Shown here: positions 44,169 through 57,600 of the stretch, one piece after another
How positions within the stretch are numbered: position 1 is the stretch's first letter
Layout of the letters: each line of letters opens with the position of its first letter
NCBI GenBank assembly: GCA_036583965.1
Contig: JAZBQD010000030.1
Span: 111,887,804 to 111,951,803 of the forward strand
DNA: 64,000 nucleotides
Direction: 5' to 3'
DNA from: Prunella strophiata
Taxonomy: Eukaryota; Chordata; Aves; Passeriformes; Prunellidae
Made by a program: the position numbers and the translations under genes
The notes under the pieces: generated by a model
Database searches by the model: none
Seen by the model: the letters and a program-made list of their open reading frames with translations, nothing else
What the model was told of the DNA's origin: nothing

Positions 44169-45413
44169 CAGTATCTTCTAAGCCTTGTAAATATTATCAG
44201 TAAGAAGCACTCACTTTGCTGCACAGATTAAGTGCAAGAAAAACAACTTTAATAATGGCCAAAAAGTGCAGTTTTTATTTGCACAAATGTGGGCATTGCT
44301 TCTGATGCAAAAGGATAAATTAATTTAGCACAATCACACCACAAAAAAAGCCACTGGATTAATACATGTACCATGTTTTTTTAGCATCTTTGCACTACCT
44401 GCCAGTTTGGGGATGCTTGTGGAGGCAACTAGTCAATAACTGGGTAGAAGTGGAGCTTGTGAGGTTAAAAATACCCAAGGAAGGACCTGGAGTCCTTTAG
44501 TGACAGAACAGAATTGTCAGAGGGTAAAAACAGGCTAGGATGAACAAACCTGCTCTAAGACATTCCTTTAGGAGAGCATTTGGCAAAAAGGAAGTTTGTA
44601 ACCCCTCCATAAAACCAAACTCATCCCTTCAGGAGAGCCCCAGAGATGTGATGGATATAAAATCCAGGCTTCTGGAGCAGCTCCAAGGTAGTTCAGCCTG
44701 AGCAAAGACCAGAAAACTCTGATGGACATTGATTTACCATGAAACTTGGCCTGCCAGTGGGTCTCACATGCTCCTGCATCACTTGGCTTTGTCACTTCTG
44801 CTCCAGCATCCACAAATTCACCCAGAGTGCTGGATAGACTCAGTGTGACCAGAAGTTTTACTGAATGTCCACAGAATGAAATTTTCTCCCAAAAGGCACA
44901 GAGTTTTACCATCTCTGACTCCTGAAAGCAGTCACCCAGCTGTAGTTTTCCACCATAAAGCAAAGAAACCCTGTTGCAGGAGGGCTGGTTCTAGGAAATT
45001 TCCACTGTTTCCTTTAGCTCAGGGCTGTTACCCGAACAGAATCATTAATTTGAGTTTACATGTCTCCACTGAACACAGAGAGCCACATTCTCTGTTTATT
45101 TCCCCTGCAGGCTGGCTTGCTTAACTTTCTTAGGAAGAGAGGAGGGGCTGCTCAGGAGAATGTAGGATAACACTGAAACAGCAGCACAGGGGAGATAAAT
45201 TAAGATCCAGTGGCAATGTGGCTCTGAAAGAGGATGAGAAGGAATTAAATGCTGCAGGGTACTGTGAGTGTGTTCCAGACTGTCTTGCCCAAGAGCCACT
45301 TGGAAAGCCATGTTACATGTTCTGCAGGAGCTCATTAAGCCAAATATTTCAAAACCAGATTCTAGGTAAAAAGCTCTGGCCAATTTCTAGGGGGAAAAAA
45401 TCCTTAATCTAAC
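44169..45413. other. PCP4 intron, nothing recognised
   Basis: No repeat or exon recognised. A minus-strand frame of 131 codons at 44.57-44.96 kb has no known family features. Confidence 0.5.
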
Positions 45414-45472
45414 TTAGAATCATAGAATCATTTAGGTTGGAAAAGATCTTTGAGATCATCAAGTCCAGCTGT
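45414..45472 (-). mobile_element. CR1 tip, minus
   Basis: Inverse CR1 3' end with tail: AGAATCATAGAATCATTTAGG, TTGGAAAAGATCTTTGAGATC and ATCAAGTCCAGCTGTA. About 60 bp only. Confidence 0.88.
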
Positions 45473-48400
45473 AAAGGAAGCCAAACTTGCAGGTGTTTAG
45501 AAATGGAGAAAAGCAGATTGCAAGGGTGCAGTTCTAACATTTTTTGGACAGCATGAATCTCACCCTTGAATCCCTTTCCTACACTTTTAATTCTCCATTA
45601 GTTGTAAAGGCAGCTCAGAGAGGACTGCTTCAGATGTAGGTATTGTTCTTTAAATGAGTTACATTGCCTGAGCCTGAGTGGTGCCTGAACTACACACTGT
45701 AGAATTTCAGATGAACACACTTATCTGCTATTTCATCAGAAATTCTTTCTCACCAAATGAATTATTTAGCCCTTATGAAAGGGCTAAAAACTGCAGCAGC
45801 TAAGAAATCCTGTTTGCTGCAGGAAGGAAGAAAATAAAATAAAGGTAGGCACACCTTCTCCCACAACTCCATCCATGTGCTCCAGTCCCATGGGATGGAG
45901 AAGAAGAGAACAGCTCACCTTCAACAGAGAGAGTCAGAATGAACATTTGTTCCCTCTGCTGAGATGGCCAGGGAAGCTGCCAGTTGTGGAGCTGATCTGG
46001 ATTCTCTCACTCTCCCTCAGGAGCTGACTGAACACTCTGCATACACTTTTCTTTTTATAGAAATATAGTTGAACAGGAAAAAAAAAAAAAAACTGTATCA
46101 GCACCTCTCGCTCTCCTTTCAATTTAATTCAGAGATAGTGAATTTTTGTGTACACTCTGTGCCTTTATGTGTACATCAATAAGACTCCATCTATACCTCT
46201 AATAAGGGATTACAGCTAACACCACCACAAGCAATATCAAATGCTTCATGTGAACAAGCAGCCAAATGACAGTTTCTGTGAGAGCTGTAATTGAATTCAC
46301 CAGCTACAGCAAACACCAAACCTCTGCTCTGCTGCTTAGCTAGGAATGAGCCAGGTGATAGGCTGCTGCCATCCTGAAGGGTGGAGGTGCTCCAGGGAAC
46401 CTTGCTGCACCCAGTACGTGGCAGAAGGCAGCCAAAACAGCTCTGAGAATGCAGGAGGAATAAAACATGGGTGTCAGATGTGCTGGGTGGCCATCTGGAG
46501 AAGACAAGAATACTTTAAAAGGTATTGCCATGATTGTCATGGCTGATCCAAGCCAAGGATCACTGACATCAGACTGGGATCTGCATGCAGAGCTCATAAA
46601 ACCACAGTGACCACCTCCCAGTGCAGCTCCCCAACATGGTGCACTCAACAGAGAATTCAGATTTCACAGCACAGTTCAACTCAAATGTTCCTTACATGTC
46701 CAAGCACACAAGTTACTGCTGCATCATTCCTTTATTGAAGAAGTACAGCCCCACCACACATCCTTGCCATGCTTTTTTTTTTTTTTTCCCCTTTCCCTAC
46801 TGGGGAAACTGATGCTGAGGTGGACACAACTCTTGGCTCTGACACAGAACTGGAGCACAGCTCTGCTCTTCCACTAATTTCCTGTCCCAGAGTAATAAAA
46901 AAGACACTACTGTCACATAGGACAATTTACTGTTTAGCATAAGGGAGTAAAAAATGGCAGAGAACAGATCCTATAAAAGAGGGGGAATGAATCCAGAAAG
47001 GCAAGGTGTCCTTCTGAGCTGACTTTTCATTACCTAAAGGCAGTTGCTGTACTGGGAGGCTAAAGCCTGGAATTGTAACAAGTCAATACCAAAGCTCTGG
47101 GGGATTTCTTGTCCCTGCCTTTAGCCTCTGTATTTATTGAGTGAGGACTGATGGTTGTAGGGTAATGTAATTTTCCAAGCCTTTCCAAAGCAGCAAAGAT
47201 AATGAGCAAGGTCGGGCTCCAAAGCCACTAGACAGTACTTCAAATCCTACTTCTGTTTTTTTTTTTTTTTTTTTTCCTTTCCCCCACCTCATAAAAAAAC
47301 AGAATTCCAAACCTTTTAGGTCCTAGGCACTGACTCAGCAACAAACTCTTTTGAACTCGGTGCTATTTCAGAAAAGGGTGGAGGGGTTGGTCTCCCCTAA
47401 GAGTGCAGTTCTGTGTTCTGACAAACATCTGACTAAAGTGTAAATCATTAAGGCTGCCTTGCAGTGGGCTTATTCTCAGGTGTGTAGCAAGGAGGAGTAT
47501 CCACCTTTTTATAGCCTGTGTATTGATTAATCACACCCACACACCTTTTTATTTTATTTTTTTTAATGTGGGTAAAAGCAAGCATGTTTTTCCAATAAAG
47601 CCCCTGCAGAAGGAGAAAGCAGGTCCATATTCTGAGCTCTTTATCTACATCAGGAGGTTATGGAGCAGGGAAGTGAAAATGGTCTCATTATCCTGACAGA
47701 TGGTGCACTTAACAAACCCACACAGAACACTGAGGACACAAAGGAAGGTTGTACGTGCTGGAAAGTGTGGTGCATTTCTGGTACCACACTGGCCCTCCAG
47801 CCTTGCTGCTTTCCAGTCCTCAGAGCTGGAACAAATCCCTTTTGTCATCCCCTGCCTCCTTCTCCAGAAGGGACTCTCCCCCCTTTTAATCCTCCCATCC
47901 TGCAACATCTCAAAGGAAGCTCAGAAAGATTCCTCTGTAACTTCAATTTTTTTTTCAGTGCAAAAACATGTTAAGGCAAAACAAAACAAAAGGCAAGCTT
48001 TATTAATATGAGCTGTCTAGAAGAAAAGGAGCTTCCTATTCATCTTATCTTGGTTTTCACCTCACTAAGTTTTCACCTGGTACCTTTTAACAACAGCTAT
48101 TTAAAATCAATTTTATCAGGAGGGGTGGTCATTGATTTAGCTAAGTGCTGCAATTGCAATTAGAAAGTTATTAAACCCTGTGCCAGATAGACTAATTGAC
48201 ATGAAAATCTAACTGAGGCCAGGGGATAAAGGTTTCCCTCCTGCTTCAGCTGTAAGTTTATTGCACACATAAAGCTATCTTAAAAGAACGTTCAGGTTGC
48301 ATAAGTTGAACACGAGAAAGTTAATAAATGACAAAATGAACTGATACCACTAGGCAAAATTAACTGAATCATTGAGTGGGCAACTTGAATTTTTGACATT

Positions 48401-50487
48401 GAAACTTCCATGGTCTTAGGAGCACAGTGTTTCCTAGATGTAAAGCAAAAAAAAATGTATCTTGATGCAACATATGGACACCCACATGGCTCCTGCTGCT
48501 TGGGACTGTTAAATCAACACCAGCTTTAATGGAGCACTGGCAGTGGTGGGAGGCTGCTGTCCTGTTCCTGAATCAGCAGGAAAGGCAATTGACTGTTTTT
48601 TGGGTGGGATTCATGAAGCTGCCAGGAAAGGAATAATGAGAAAACTCTGATACCCTCAGATGTGGTGGCTGCTCCTGTTCCACCTCATCTGTCCCAGCTC
48701 TGCCCCAGCCCTGATGGTCACCACGGTTCCCAGCACACCTCAACAATGCTGTGTCTTTATCTGCCTACTCCTGCTCCCCAAAACTGCTCCAGGACATTGC
48801 CTAACCTCAGAATTCCAGCCCAGCCCCTTCCCACACCAGCCAGCTACTGCTCTACCCTGCAGTTCTCACATACTAATCCATATTCTTCCCTCCTGGTCCT
48901 GGTCCTGGTCCCCATCCCAAAATATCAAACCCTGCCTCATTCTCTGTGGTTCCATCTTCCTGAGGAGCCCTACTGAACTCCTTTGTCATCCCATCCTTTG
49001 ACCTCCCTGCTCCAGCTTCTGGGACCCTCTGATCCCAAGGAAGGAGGCACATTTTCTCCTAAGCAATTGTGATGTTTTGGGAGCACACAAAGGGCACAAC
49101 CCTGCCTTTGGCTTCAGCTCCTGCCTTTGGCTTCAAAGCATCGCTGAATGCAGCAGCAATTAAGGAAAACTATGATTTCCTTAAGCCTTTCAAAGACAGT
49201 GTTGGTTTAATTGCTTTTGTGTTTACTATTTGGCTCAATGATGTTGAGTTTTCACAGAAAAAAAAAAAAAATTAACTGCCTCACTGAACTCACACAAATG
49301 CAAGACTTGTAGAACATAAAAGTCACATCCCAGATGACAAATCTTACATTTCTGTTCAAAATGACAAAGGCTCAAAGCAGTCAGACAAAAGGCCACCAGA
49401 AATTGTTTTTAATTTCTTGATGTGCTAACATTTTGCTCAAGCCTCATTTTTGGAAACTACTGGAATGACTTTGCTGAACCCTTCCAAAATAATTCTGCTT
49501 GAGGCAAGCAATCAAAATGACAAATTTCAGCCTGAGCAATTGGATTTTGGCAAGGTTGTGTGCAACTGAAAAGGGAGCTTTTAACCAGCAGAGTTCAGCA
49601 GCTGTTAATCGGCCTTGCCACCCGTCCAGATTGCAATAAACAAAATAAGTGCATGTAATAACAGTGAAGGAATGTAAACTAAATGAAATAAAAGTTACAG
49701 ATAGCTGGAAAATCTTTAAAAGGGATCAAAATCAGAGGGTGAATGTTACTCTGCTAGTGTTTTAAGAGTTGCCAATGATTTCTTGAAGATTTAAGCACGG
49801 GAAAAAAACTGAAAACAGTTGAGTCACTTAAAATTATTACATGGAAGACAAAAATTAATCTGAGAAGTGTTTTACACATTCTATATTGAGGATTTCTCTC
49901 AACTTATCTCTGCTACTCATGTAAAAATTCTCTAGGAAACATTTTCCCTTGTGTGAATTTAAACCCTGATGGGCACTTTTTAAGGTCTGTCTGGATTTAC
50001 AGACATGTCAGCTTGTCAATAAATCTGATCAGAAAGAGCATCTGAGCTGACACACACGGCTGGCCAACCTCTGATCATCTCTCCAGCTGGGTTTTCTGAT
50101 CTAGAGGGATCCATTCTTCCTCCCCCTGCTTCTGAGGATTACAAGGACAAAGCTTACAAGCATCTGCAAGAAGGACTAAACCTTTCATGCTTTTGCTCTG
50201 CTTCAAAAAACACAAGCTGGGTTGGTGCAAGGAAGGACTTAAGTTGGGACTCTCACATCCCTCACTGCCTCCAAAGTGTTGGCATGGGCAGAATGCACAG
50301 GATATATCACACCCCAGTCCCTGTTTCACTAAAACCCAACTAATTGTCTTCACTGCTCAAATTTTAGATCTGAATATAAACAGAATCAATTATTTTTTTT
50401 CCCTTCTCATTTGTTCAGGAAAACAAATTTTTAAAGAAAAAAATCCTGAAAAAATAAGCCCTCCTAAAAAGCAAGAAGGACCCTCAG
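45473..50487. other. PCP4 intron, 5 kb, nothing recognised
   Basis: Mostly unique-looking DNA with short low-complexity runs (A14 near 46079-46092, T runs near 46774-46788 and 47256-47275, A13 near 49260). Small ORFs lack any family resemblance. A 40 bp minus-strand block at 45919-45958 has plausible splice sites but does not encode the missing PCP4 residues. Confidence 0.5.
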
Positions 50488-50656
50488 TCCTCCTTCCTCC
50501 TTCCTGCACTTCGTCCTTCCTTCCGTAATTCCTAACTTCGACTTCCTTGATTCCTTCGCTCATTCCTTCCTTCCTCCTCCTTCCTTCCTTCCTTCCTCCT
50601 TCCCTTCCTCCCTGCCTCCTTCCTCCTTCCTCCCTTCCTCCCTTCCTTCCCTTCTA
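50488..50656. repeat. Polypyrimidine (CCTT/CCTCCTT)n tract
   Basis: About 170 bp of CTTCC, TTCC and CTCCTTCC words on the plus strand, interrupted by a few G and A. It becomes purest from about 50560 on. On the minus strand, the PCP4 sense strand, this is a polypurine tract. Confidence 0.93.
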
Positions 50657-53600
50657 ATTCTGCTACTTTAAAAACTGCTTTATCTCTTACATGTGTTTCT
50701 CCCCTTCCAAGTGATTCCTCACCTGGCTCTTCCTTAAACCTCCTCTGGGAAATTCTTTGTGAGACTGGAGAAGAATGAGAAACTGCAGGTGAGGGTCAGT
50801 GATCCCTAATCAGAGCATTAGTAAGGAACCTTCTTTTTGGCAAATGAATTTTCTTTACTAATGAACCAGACTGCAAATTTGCCTGGGAAAACGGGAGGGG
50901 AAATTAGGCAGTCAGAGGGAGAAGCTGCACTTGACCTGGCTGTGCTGGGAAGACACAAAATTCTCTGGGGGAGGAGAAGGAATGAGAGGTGAGACAGATA
51001 AAATGAGGGAGACAGGAGGAGAGGCAGACAGAGAAGACCCAACTTGTGGGAAAGATGAAAGGCAAACCTCAGGTTTTCTGAAGAAAGTAAGAAAAGGAAT
51101 AAGTGACTTGACCCACCACAGCAGCCTGGCCTGCCTGGCAGGAAGGAGCAGGAGTTTGGATTCATCCTGGAGCATCCCACTGCACCACAGCCTTCATCCC
51201 ACTCCCATGGCACATTCACCTGTTGCCTGTAACAAGGGGTCACAGTGGCAGGAAAATATCTACTTACACAAGCCAGTGACTGGTTAAAAGCTTCAATATT
51301 GTGAGTGAAAGTCTCTTGGGCCTTGCAAAAACCAGCAGAAACCACTGCCAGGAGAGCTCTGGCAATGTGCACCAAGGATCAGAGTGTCACCTCAATCTGT
51401 GCAGCCTCTCCTGACTAGCAAAAAACAAAACTTTCTTCATTTTTTTTACCCAAATCGATCAGATTTTCTCCTGAAACAACTCAATGGTGGGGGCAGAACA
51501 CCCTGGGGTTTTTTTAAACTGCCTGGACTGAAAGTCCACATTGCTTTTTGGTTTTGGTTTTGTTCTCTGGCACGCTTGGCCAAGCTTATCAAGTGTTTTG
51601 TCACATTCAGACAGCATCACTTACAACAACAAAAGGTATCCCTGACACCAGCAAATGAGGCTGGCAGCTCTGGGCTGCATCACTCCCTATCTCAGCAATT
51701 GCACTGAAATAAAAAAAAATAAATAAACTCAGCCTTTTGCCAGAAAAAATAAACTCTGCCAGGCCAGAAGCCCCAGAAATCCACAGCAGAATAGAAGCAG
51801 CTGCTCTCTAACTCAGCTCAGGTTAACTGTTGGTTTCTACTCTGCAAGTTCAGTCAAGAAATTCAGCCCCAAATATGCACCAGAGTACTACAGAATCCTG
51901 GAGAAAACTACTCACAGCCACAGAAAATTACTGTGATGTCCAAAGAGCTGTGGGAGACTCCAAACAAGGGTCAAATTTATGGTAGTTATAAAATCTTTTC
52001 ATGCCAAGTTTCAAGTAAATTTGGATATATTTATAGTTTGGAGAGGAAAACAGTAACTTCTTAGTGGTCTCCCATAGTACCCACTCAAAAATAATGTCAG
52101 TTGTGGATGTGCTTATATTTAATTTCATTTAAACTTGAAACTTTTAGAGTTTCCAAACTGAGTTGGAATTAAAAGCTCACATAAACAGTTATGTGGGGAG
52201 AAACTACAAAGCACTTGTATCCCTTGATGCAGCATTCTTCACTGGCATTTTTTTGTGTCCATCATCTTCTACTGCAAGAAGAAAAAGAACTAATAAAAGG
52301 AAAGAAATAAGTATTCTAATTCCAACTCAGTCTGGACTTCAGCCAGTCCACCATGTAATAGCAAAAATGCTAATGTTAGCTGCAGTAATCTTCTTAAGAT
52401 GATGAATAGAGACCAAGAATCCACACAACTCTGCTGCATCTGAGAACAGCTTCTAGACTGCATTGTCCCCAAGGTTTGCCCGTGGCATGGATAGGAATGG
52501 GGGGGATTGCCAGAAATTACATTTTCTTTTTGATGTTCTTCCATAATGGAATGGTTCTGAGCTAAGGAACCTCAGGAGGATTCCATCTCATGACTTAAAT
52601 CTTTTGCTTTTTATTTCTGTGGTCCCTCCTGTGAAAACCATAAATATTTACACAAGAATTGTGACATTCTTGTCACAATTTTCTCTGGCATAGCTCTGGA
52701 AAAGCTTCAAAGGAGGTCCAGCAGTGGGAGCAGACAACGTCCACCAAGCCTCCCACACCTGGTCCTGCTGGGTAAATGGCACAGGAATCTACACTATTGT
52801 TTATGGATCACTAATCTCCAAACTCCTTCCCACTGGGGTCTAGAAAAGCCATTTCTTTCTTTTTCATTTGACAGAGGAAGGAATTTAGGCCAAAGAAGTT
52901 TGTCTGAGATGAGACCAAGTGGTGCTGATGGAGAGAATGATTGACTGGCAAAGCCAGTGTCGTGCCTTCTGCTGACAGCATCCATCACCCTTTGACAGAA
53001 AAGGTCCAAACCTCCACATCTTCCATTTTTCATCTTACCTTCTTGCTTAAAATAAACCAGGAATGCTTTTTCCCCCTGTTTCTCCACATTTTTGCCTGCC
53101 AGAGGCAGAGCTCACACAAGAGACACAGATCTCTCACCAGAGACACGGAGTTTTGTTGTGAACAGATTCATTGGAAAGGTCACCAAGAAATTTGTGCCAG
53201 TGACAAATACAGCTGTCTGCTTGATGAATACAACCATTAGGTGAGATTAAAATACACATTTTCTGCTGGTAATTATTCTGCTGGCTGCTAGACTCAGAGG
53301 TGGCTGCTCCAGGACACCAAACAGCTTTGGATTCAGCTCAGCTCTGTCTCAAAGTCCTTCCCTTGATGGGTTTTGTCCTCTGAGAGTTGAAAAGAAGGAG
53401 GCTGTCTGATCCTCACCTGTGCTCTGTGAACCTGGATAAACCAGGATGGGGTTTATGCGCTCCCATAATTCCTCAGGATGGGACCCAAATGCAGCTGGAG
53501 GTCTGGAATACACACAGGTGTACCCACACCTTCCCTCAAAGGTACCACACCTGATAACCTACATTCAGCTCTGAAATCAAAGGCCAGAAGAATAAACAAT

Positions 53601-53667
53601 TCTTCAGGCTTAATTAATCCCACCTCTCCCACCCTTCTGTTTGGTTCTACCACACAACAAAGGATGC
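50657..53667. other. PCP4 intron, nothing firmly recognised
   Basis: No repeat family recognised. A 57 bp block at 53039-53095 on the minus strand has a pyrimidine-containing CAG acceptor and an AAGgtaaga donor and is described as a finding. Frames at 50.8-51.4 kb (185 codons, minus) have no recognisable family features. Confidence 0.5.
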
Positions 53668-54627
53668 AGCCCAGAATTTTCCCCATGGATAATTCCTGTA
53701 GCCCAGAACTTTCTTCATGGCTAATTCCTGTAGCCCAGAATTTTTCCCACAGCTAATTCCTGTAGCCCAGAATTTTCTCCACAGCTAATTACTATAGCAA
53801 AGAATTTTCTCCATAGCTAATTCCTGTAGCCCAGAATTTTCTCCACAGCTAATTACTATAGCAAAGAATTTTCTCCATAGCTAATTCCTGTAGCCCAGAA
53901 CTTTCCCCACAGCTAATTCCTGTAGCCCAGAATTTTCTCCATAGCTAATTCCTGTAGCCCAGAACTTTCCCCACAGCTAATTCCTGTAGCCCAGAATTTG
54001 CTCCATGGCTAATTCCTGTAGCCCAGATTTTTCCCCATGGATAATTCCTATAGCCCAGAACTTTCTTCATGGCTAATTCCTGTAGCCCAGAATTTTTCCC
54101 ACAGCTAATTCCTGTAGCCCAGAATTTTTCCCACAGCTAATTCCTGTAGCCCAGAATTTTTCCCACAGCTAATTCCTGTAGCCCAGAACTTTCTCCACAG
54201 CTAATTCCTGTAGCCCAGAACTTTCTTCAAGGCTAATTCCTGTAGCCCAGAATTTTTCCCACAGCTAATTCCTGTAGCCCAGAACTTTCTTCATGGCTAA
54301 TTCCTGTAGCCCAGAACTTTCTTCAAGGCTAATTCCTGTAGCCCAGAATTTTCTCCACAGCTAATTCCTGTAGCTCAGAACTTTCTTCATGGCTAATTCC
54401 TGTAGCCCAGAATTTTTCCCACAGCTAATTCCTGTAGCCCAGAACTTTCTCCATGGCTAATTCCTGTAGCCCAGAATTTTATCCACAGCTAATTTCTGTA
54501 GCCCAGAACTTTCTTCATGGCTAATTTCTGTAGCCCAGAACTTTCTTCAAGACTAATTCCTGTAGCCCAGAATTTGCTCCGTGGATAATTCCTGTAGCTC
54601 AGAATTTTCCCCATGGCCAATCCCTGT
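53668..54627. repeat. 32-bp minisatellite, 30 units, net indel-free
   Basis: Units of the type AGCCCAGAATTTTCCCCACA followed by GCTAATTCCTGT. The word AGCCCAG starts at 53668, 53700 and 53732, and the last unit start (AGCTCAG) is at 54596, exactly 29 x 32 bases after the first. The 960 bp array therefore holds 30 units with no net gain or loss. Variants are substitutions: ACTTTC or ATTTTC, CACAGC, CATAGC or CATGGC. Two units with ACTATAGCAAAG (starts 53796 and 53860) are spaced 64 bp apart, a sign of dimer duplication. The unit length is not a multiple of 3, so no protein is implied. Confidence 0.98.
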
Positions 54628-57600
54628 TTCCTGTCAGACACCTGGGTCAGAAAATCTCTGCAGTGTCTGTGGCACTATAAATTTTAGGTGTCTATCAGTA
54701 TGAGATCTTTAACTTAGATTGGGAGCTGCAGTGATTGTTACTGTTGGATTAGCACAGGCACATAATGAATTCCAAAATCCTGCAGTAACATGTTGTGCTC
54801 CTGGCTATTAGCCTGGGTTTTAATTAGTTTGTGCTAATGAATATATTTGTACATGTCCATCTTTTATTGGCAGCTTTTACAGGAGTAGTAAATTGGTCAC
54901 TGTGGAGTGCCAGTGTTTCACTAAAACCTAAGGAATAATTAATGCTTTCTCCACCTAGAGTCAACCAGCAGTCTCAGGGGGTTTTAGGTATAAATTAGAA
55001 TGAAAGATGAGATACTCAAAATACAGTTAGAGAACTCATTCATCAGCAGTGATTAAATAATGTCACTGTGAGACCCTGGAGAAGTGCTGAGAGCTGATTT
55101 CCAGCTCTGGAATACCCACACCATGTCCCAGGAGCTGCCAGAGCACCCTGACCTATTTTTTTTTTTTCCACTGTGACTTTCAAAATGCCTTTTCCATATC
55201 CAGGTGCTATCCAACTTTCTTCTGTTCTTGGAAATTCCTCCTTGGAAAATACATATTTTTCTCACTCTTTCCTATTCATAACCCACTGTGAGCTGGGGGA
55301 AAAATGAACCAATACAAAGAGTACTTGGCTAAAGCAAATGCTTCCATCAAATCCAGTATCCTGGCGAACAAAATCCTCAAGCCAGAAAATTTTTGGATGT
55401 TTTCACATCCATATTTCCACAGATAAAATGACTGTGAGAGCTGGCACAAGCTGGTCAGGATAAGTCAAATCTGAGTAAGAATGGAGTGGTTTGAGATGGA
55501 TTTAAGGAAAAGTTAAATGCCCAGGTACAAACCAGACATTCTGAAATACCCTGATGAGCATCCACTTAACTCCAGAGATAGACAAAAACCTCGTACATTT
55601 ATGGTTTATTTTACTATATTATTTTTATCATTTTGTAATGTCACTGTTACCCACAAATTCCTCAGCCTTGAGAGAGCTAAGCAAATTAGAAGCCTAAATC
55701 AAATTAAGGTCTATGAACACCAGGCTCTCCAGAGGAGGTCATTCTAGTAAATACAAAAAATGTCAGCAAGAAATACATTTTTCTCTGCTGAGAACAAACA
55801 GAGCTTTAGGTCTCTCACATGGATGAACACCCAAAAGAGCCAGACATGAAGAATTTCACCCCAAACTTACAGAGAGAGGCACAGGAACCCAAGATACATG
55901 TGGGGCTGGCTTTGAGACAGCCCTCTCTTCCCTTGGACAAGCAACATAAGCATTTTATATAAGGTCCTGAAATACTCTGAGCATGGGGACTGAAGGGGAG
56001 GTGGTGTGTTGGTTCCTGATGCAGCATCTACTTCCTTCCTGCTTTTTGTTCTGGCCACCAGTTCAGCAAAGGACCACATTTTCATCATGTCTGTAACACT
56101 CCTGCTGTTCTAAATTCTGGTGCCTGCTTACACAAGGGAGCCTGATAACACCAAATTACAAGCTAATTTTGGAGCATCGAGCTAAGTGCCTGAAGACAGC
56201 TGTGTGCTACAAATTAAAATCTTAAAAACCTTCAGAAAAAAAAAATATGATTAATCATTTACCGATTGCTAACGGAGGAGCTCTTAAGTAGGAAAGTATT
56301 TTCATTCCATTTACAAACCCAAGTCAGAAGAAAACAAAGCCTGTGGTGTGAAGTAAAGCAGGTCTGGGTACAGTCATGTGTGTACAGTCAAAAAGAAAAG
56401 TGATGTTTCCACAACAGTAAATCCTGGTAACCACTGTTGGGCATTGATTGTGTTCCTCTTTCATTTTTTACTTCCACTAAATTAAAAAAAACATGCTGCT
56501 CAGCTATATGCAGCTCTTGTAGCCTTTTAATCATGTGCTGTTAGTGTCAGGGAACGTGGAGAGGTGAATCTCCAAGTTGTGCCAGTCAGCCCAGCTCCAC
56601 GGATCCCCAAGGTAAATATTCCAGCTCCCACATCCCAGTCCTGACACACCCCAAACCACCCTTGGTGATGCAGGGGCAGATTCATTTCAGATGTAACTTT
56701 AGAGGTGTTAGCAAGATTATTGAGGGGCTGGCTTGAGTTGTGTCCTCCCTTTGGGTCAGCACCAGCACCAAAGCAGAACTGAAGGCTCCTGCTCCCAAAA
56801 AACCCCATTTTCCAGGCAGTGCACACTTGTGGAAGGCAGCCAGTTACGTGCCAGTCAGGGAAAGAAGGCTCCTTCTCCCTGGTGCACAGTCAGGCAGCTC
56901 ACTGATAATTACAGACTGATTTCCACAAGAAATATGGCACTTGTCAAAGGCATCATTTCAATTCTGTCTTTCCTCATTAACACTTGATGGGAACTCCAGC
57001 ATATTTATGACTCATCCAAAAGGCAAAACCCACCAGCATCACCACAGCTCTATTTTCTTTTGTTTAATTTAATTTTTACTTCATTTCTAATCACTAACTT
57101 TTTTTTCCCACTAATGACCTTGGCTGATTTTCCAGACAGTTTCTCAGAATGGAGCTGGGCTACCAATACCTTTCAGGTGCTCAAATTCAGAATGAGGCAC
57201 TTCATGATTTCCTTGGGTTTCTCCTGATCTCAATACTGCAGGAATGCTGCAGTTCTACTGACTTCTACCTCCTGCAAAGGAGCAGACTGTGAGGGACCAT
57301 ATAGAAATATATATAACTCCTGTACATGTGCTCATCTCTCACATTTTTAGAAATGCATCCGGATTTTTGGATGCACTGGCTTTGAGAACATCACATCCAC
57401 GCAGGCACACAAGGTTCCCAAGCTGTGTGCAGGCACTGTGTGCAAAACAAAGATCCCATAAATTAATCAAGTTGTTCTCCTGGCAAGCTGGAACGAAAGA
57501 GGTGGACCAGGGCAAGAATTGTTATTGTTATCTCTATTTTTAAATATTTGGAAAACTCTCAGTTACTATGGTGGTGAGGACCATATAAGTACCTAGACAG

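Noticed and set aside
45919..45958. A 40-bp minus-strand block with CTCAG acceptor and AAGgtgagc donor, open in one frame, as the missing PCP4 exon
   Set aside because: The open frame reads QREQMFILTLSVE, which does not resemble the conserved PCP4 N-terminal segment, and the length does not fit; taken as a chance splice-site pair.
48034..48085. Minus-strand CCAGGTGAAAAC as a possible PCP4 exon 2 end
   Set aside because: No donor follows the Glu-Asn codons, and the upstream sequence does not match.
53668..54627. A CRISPR array
   Set aside because: Although unit length is near a CRISPR repeat, units are directly contiguous with no unique spacers, and the DNA is from a vertebrate.
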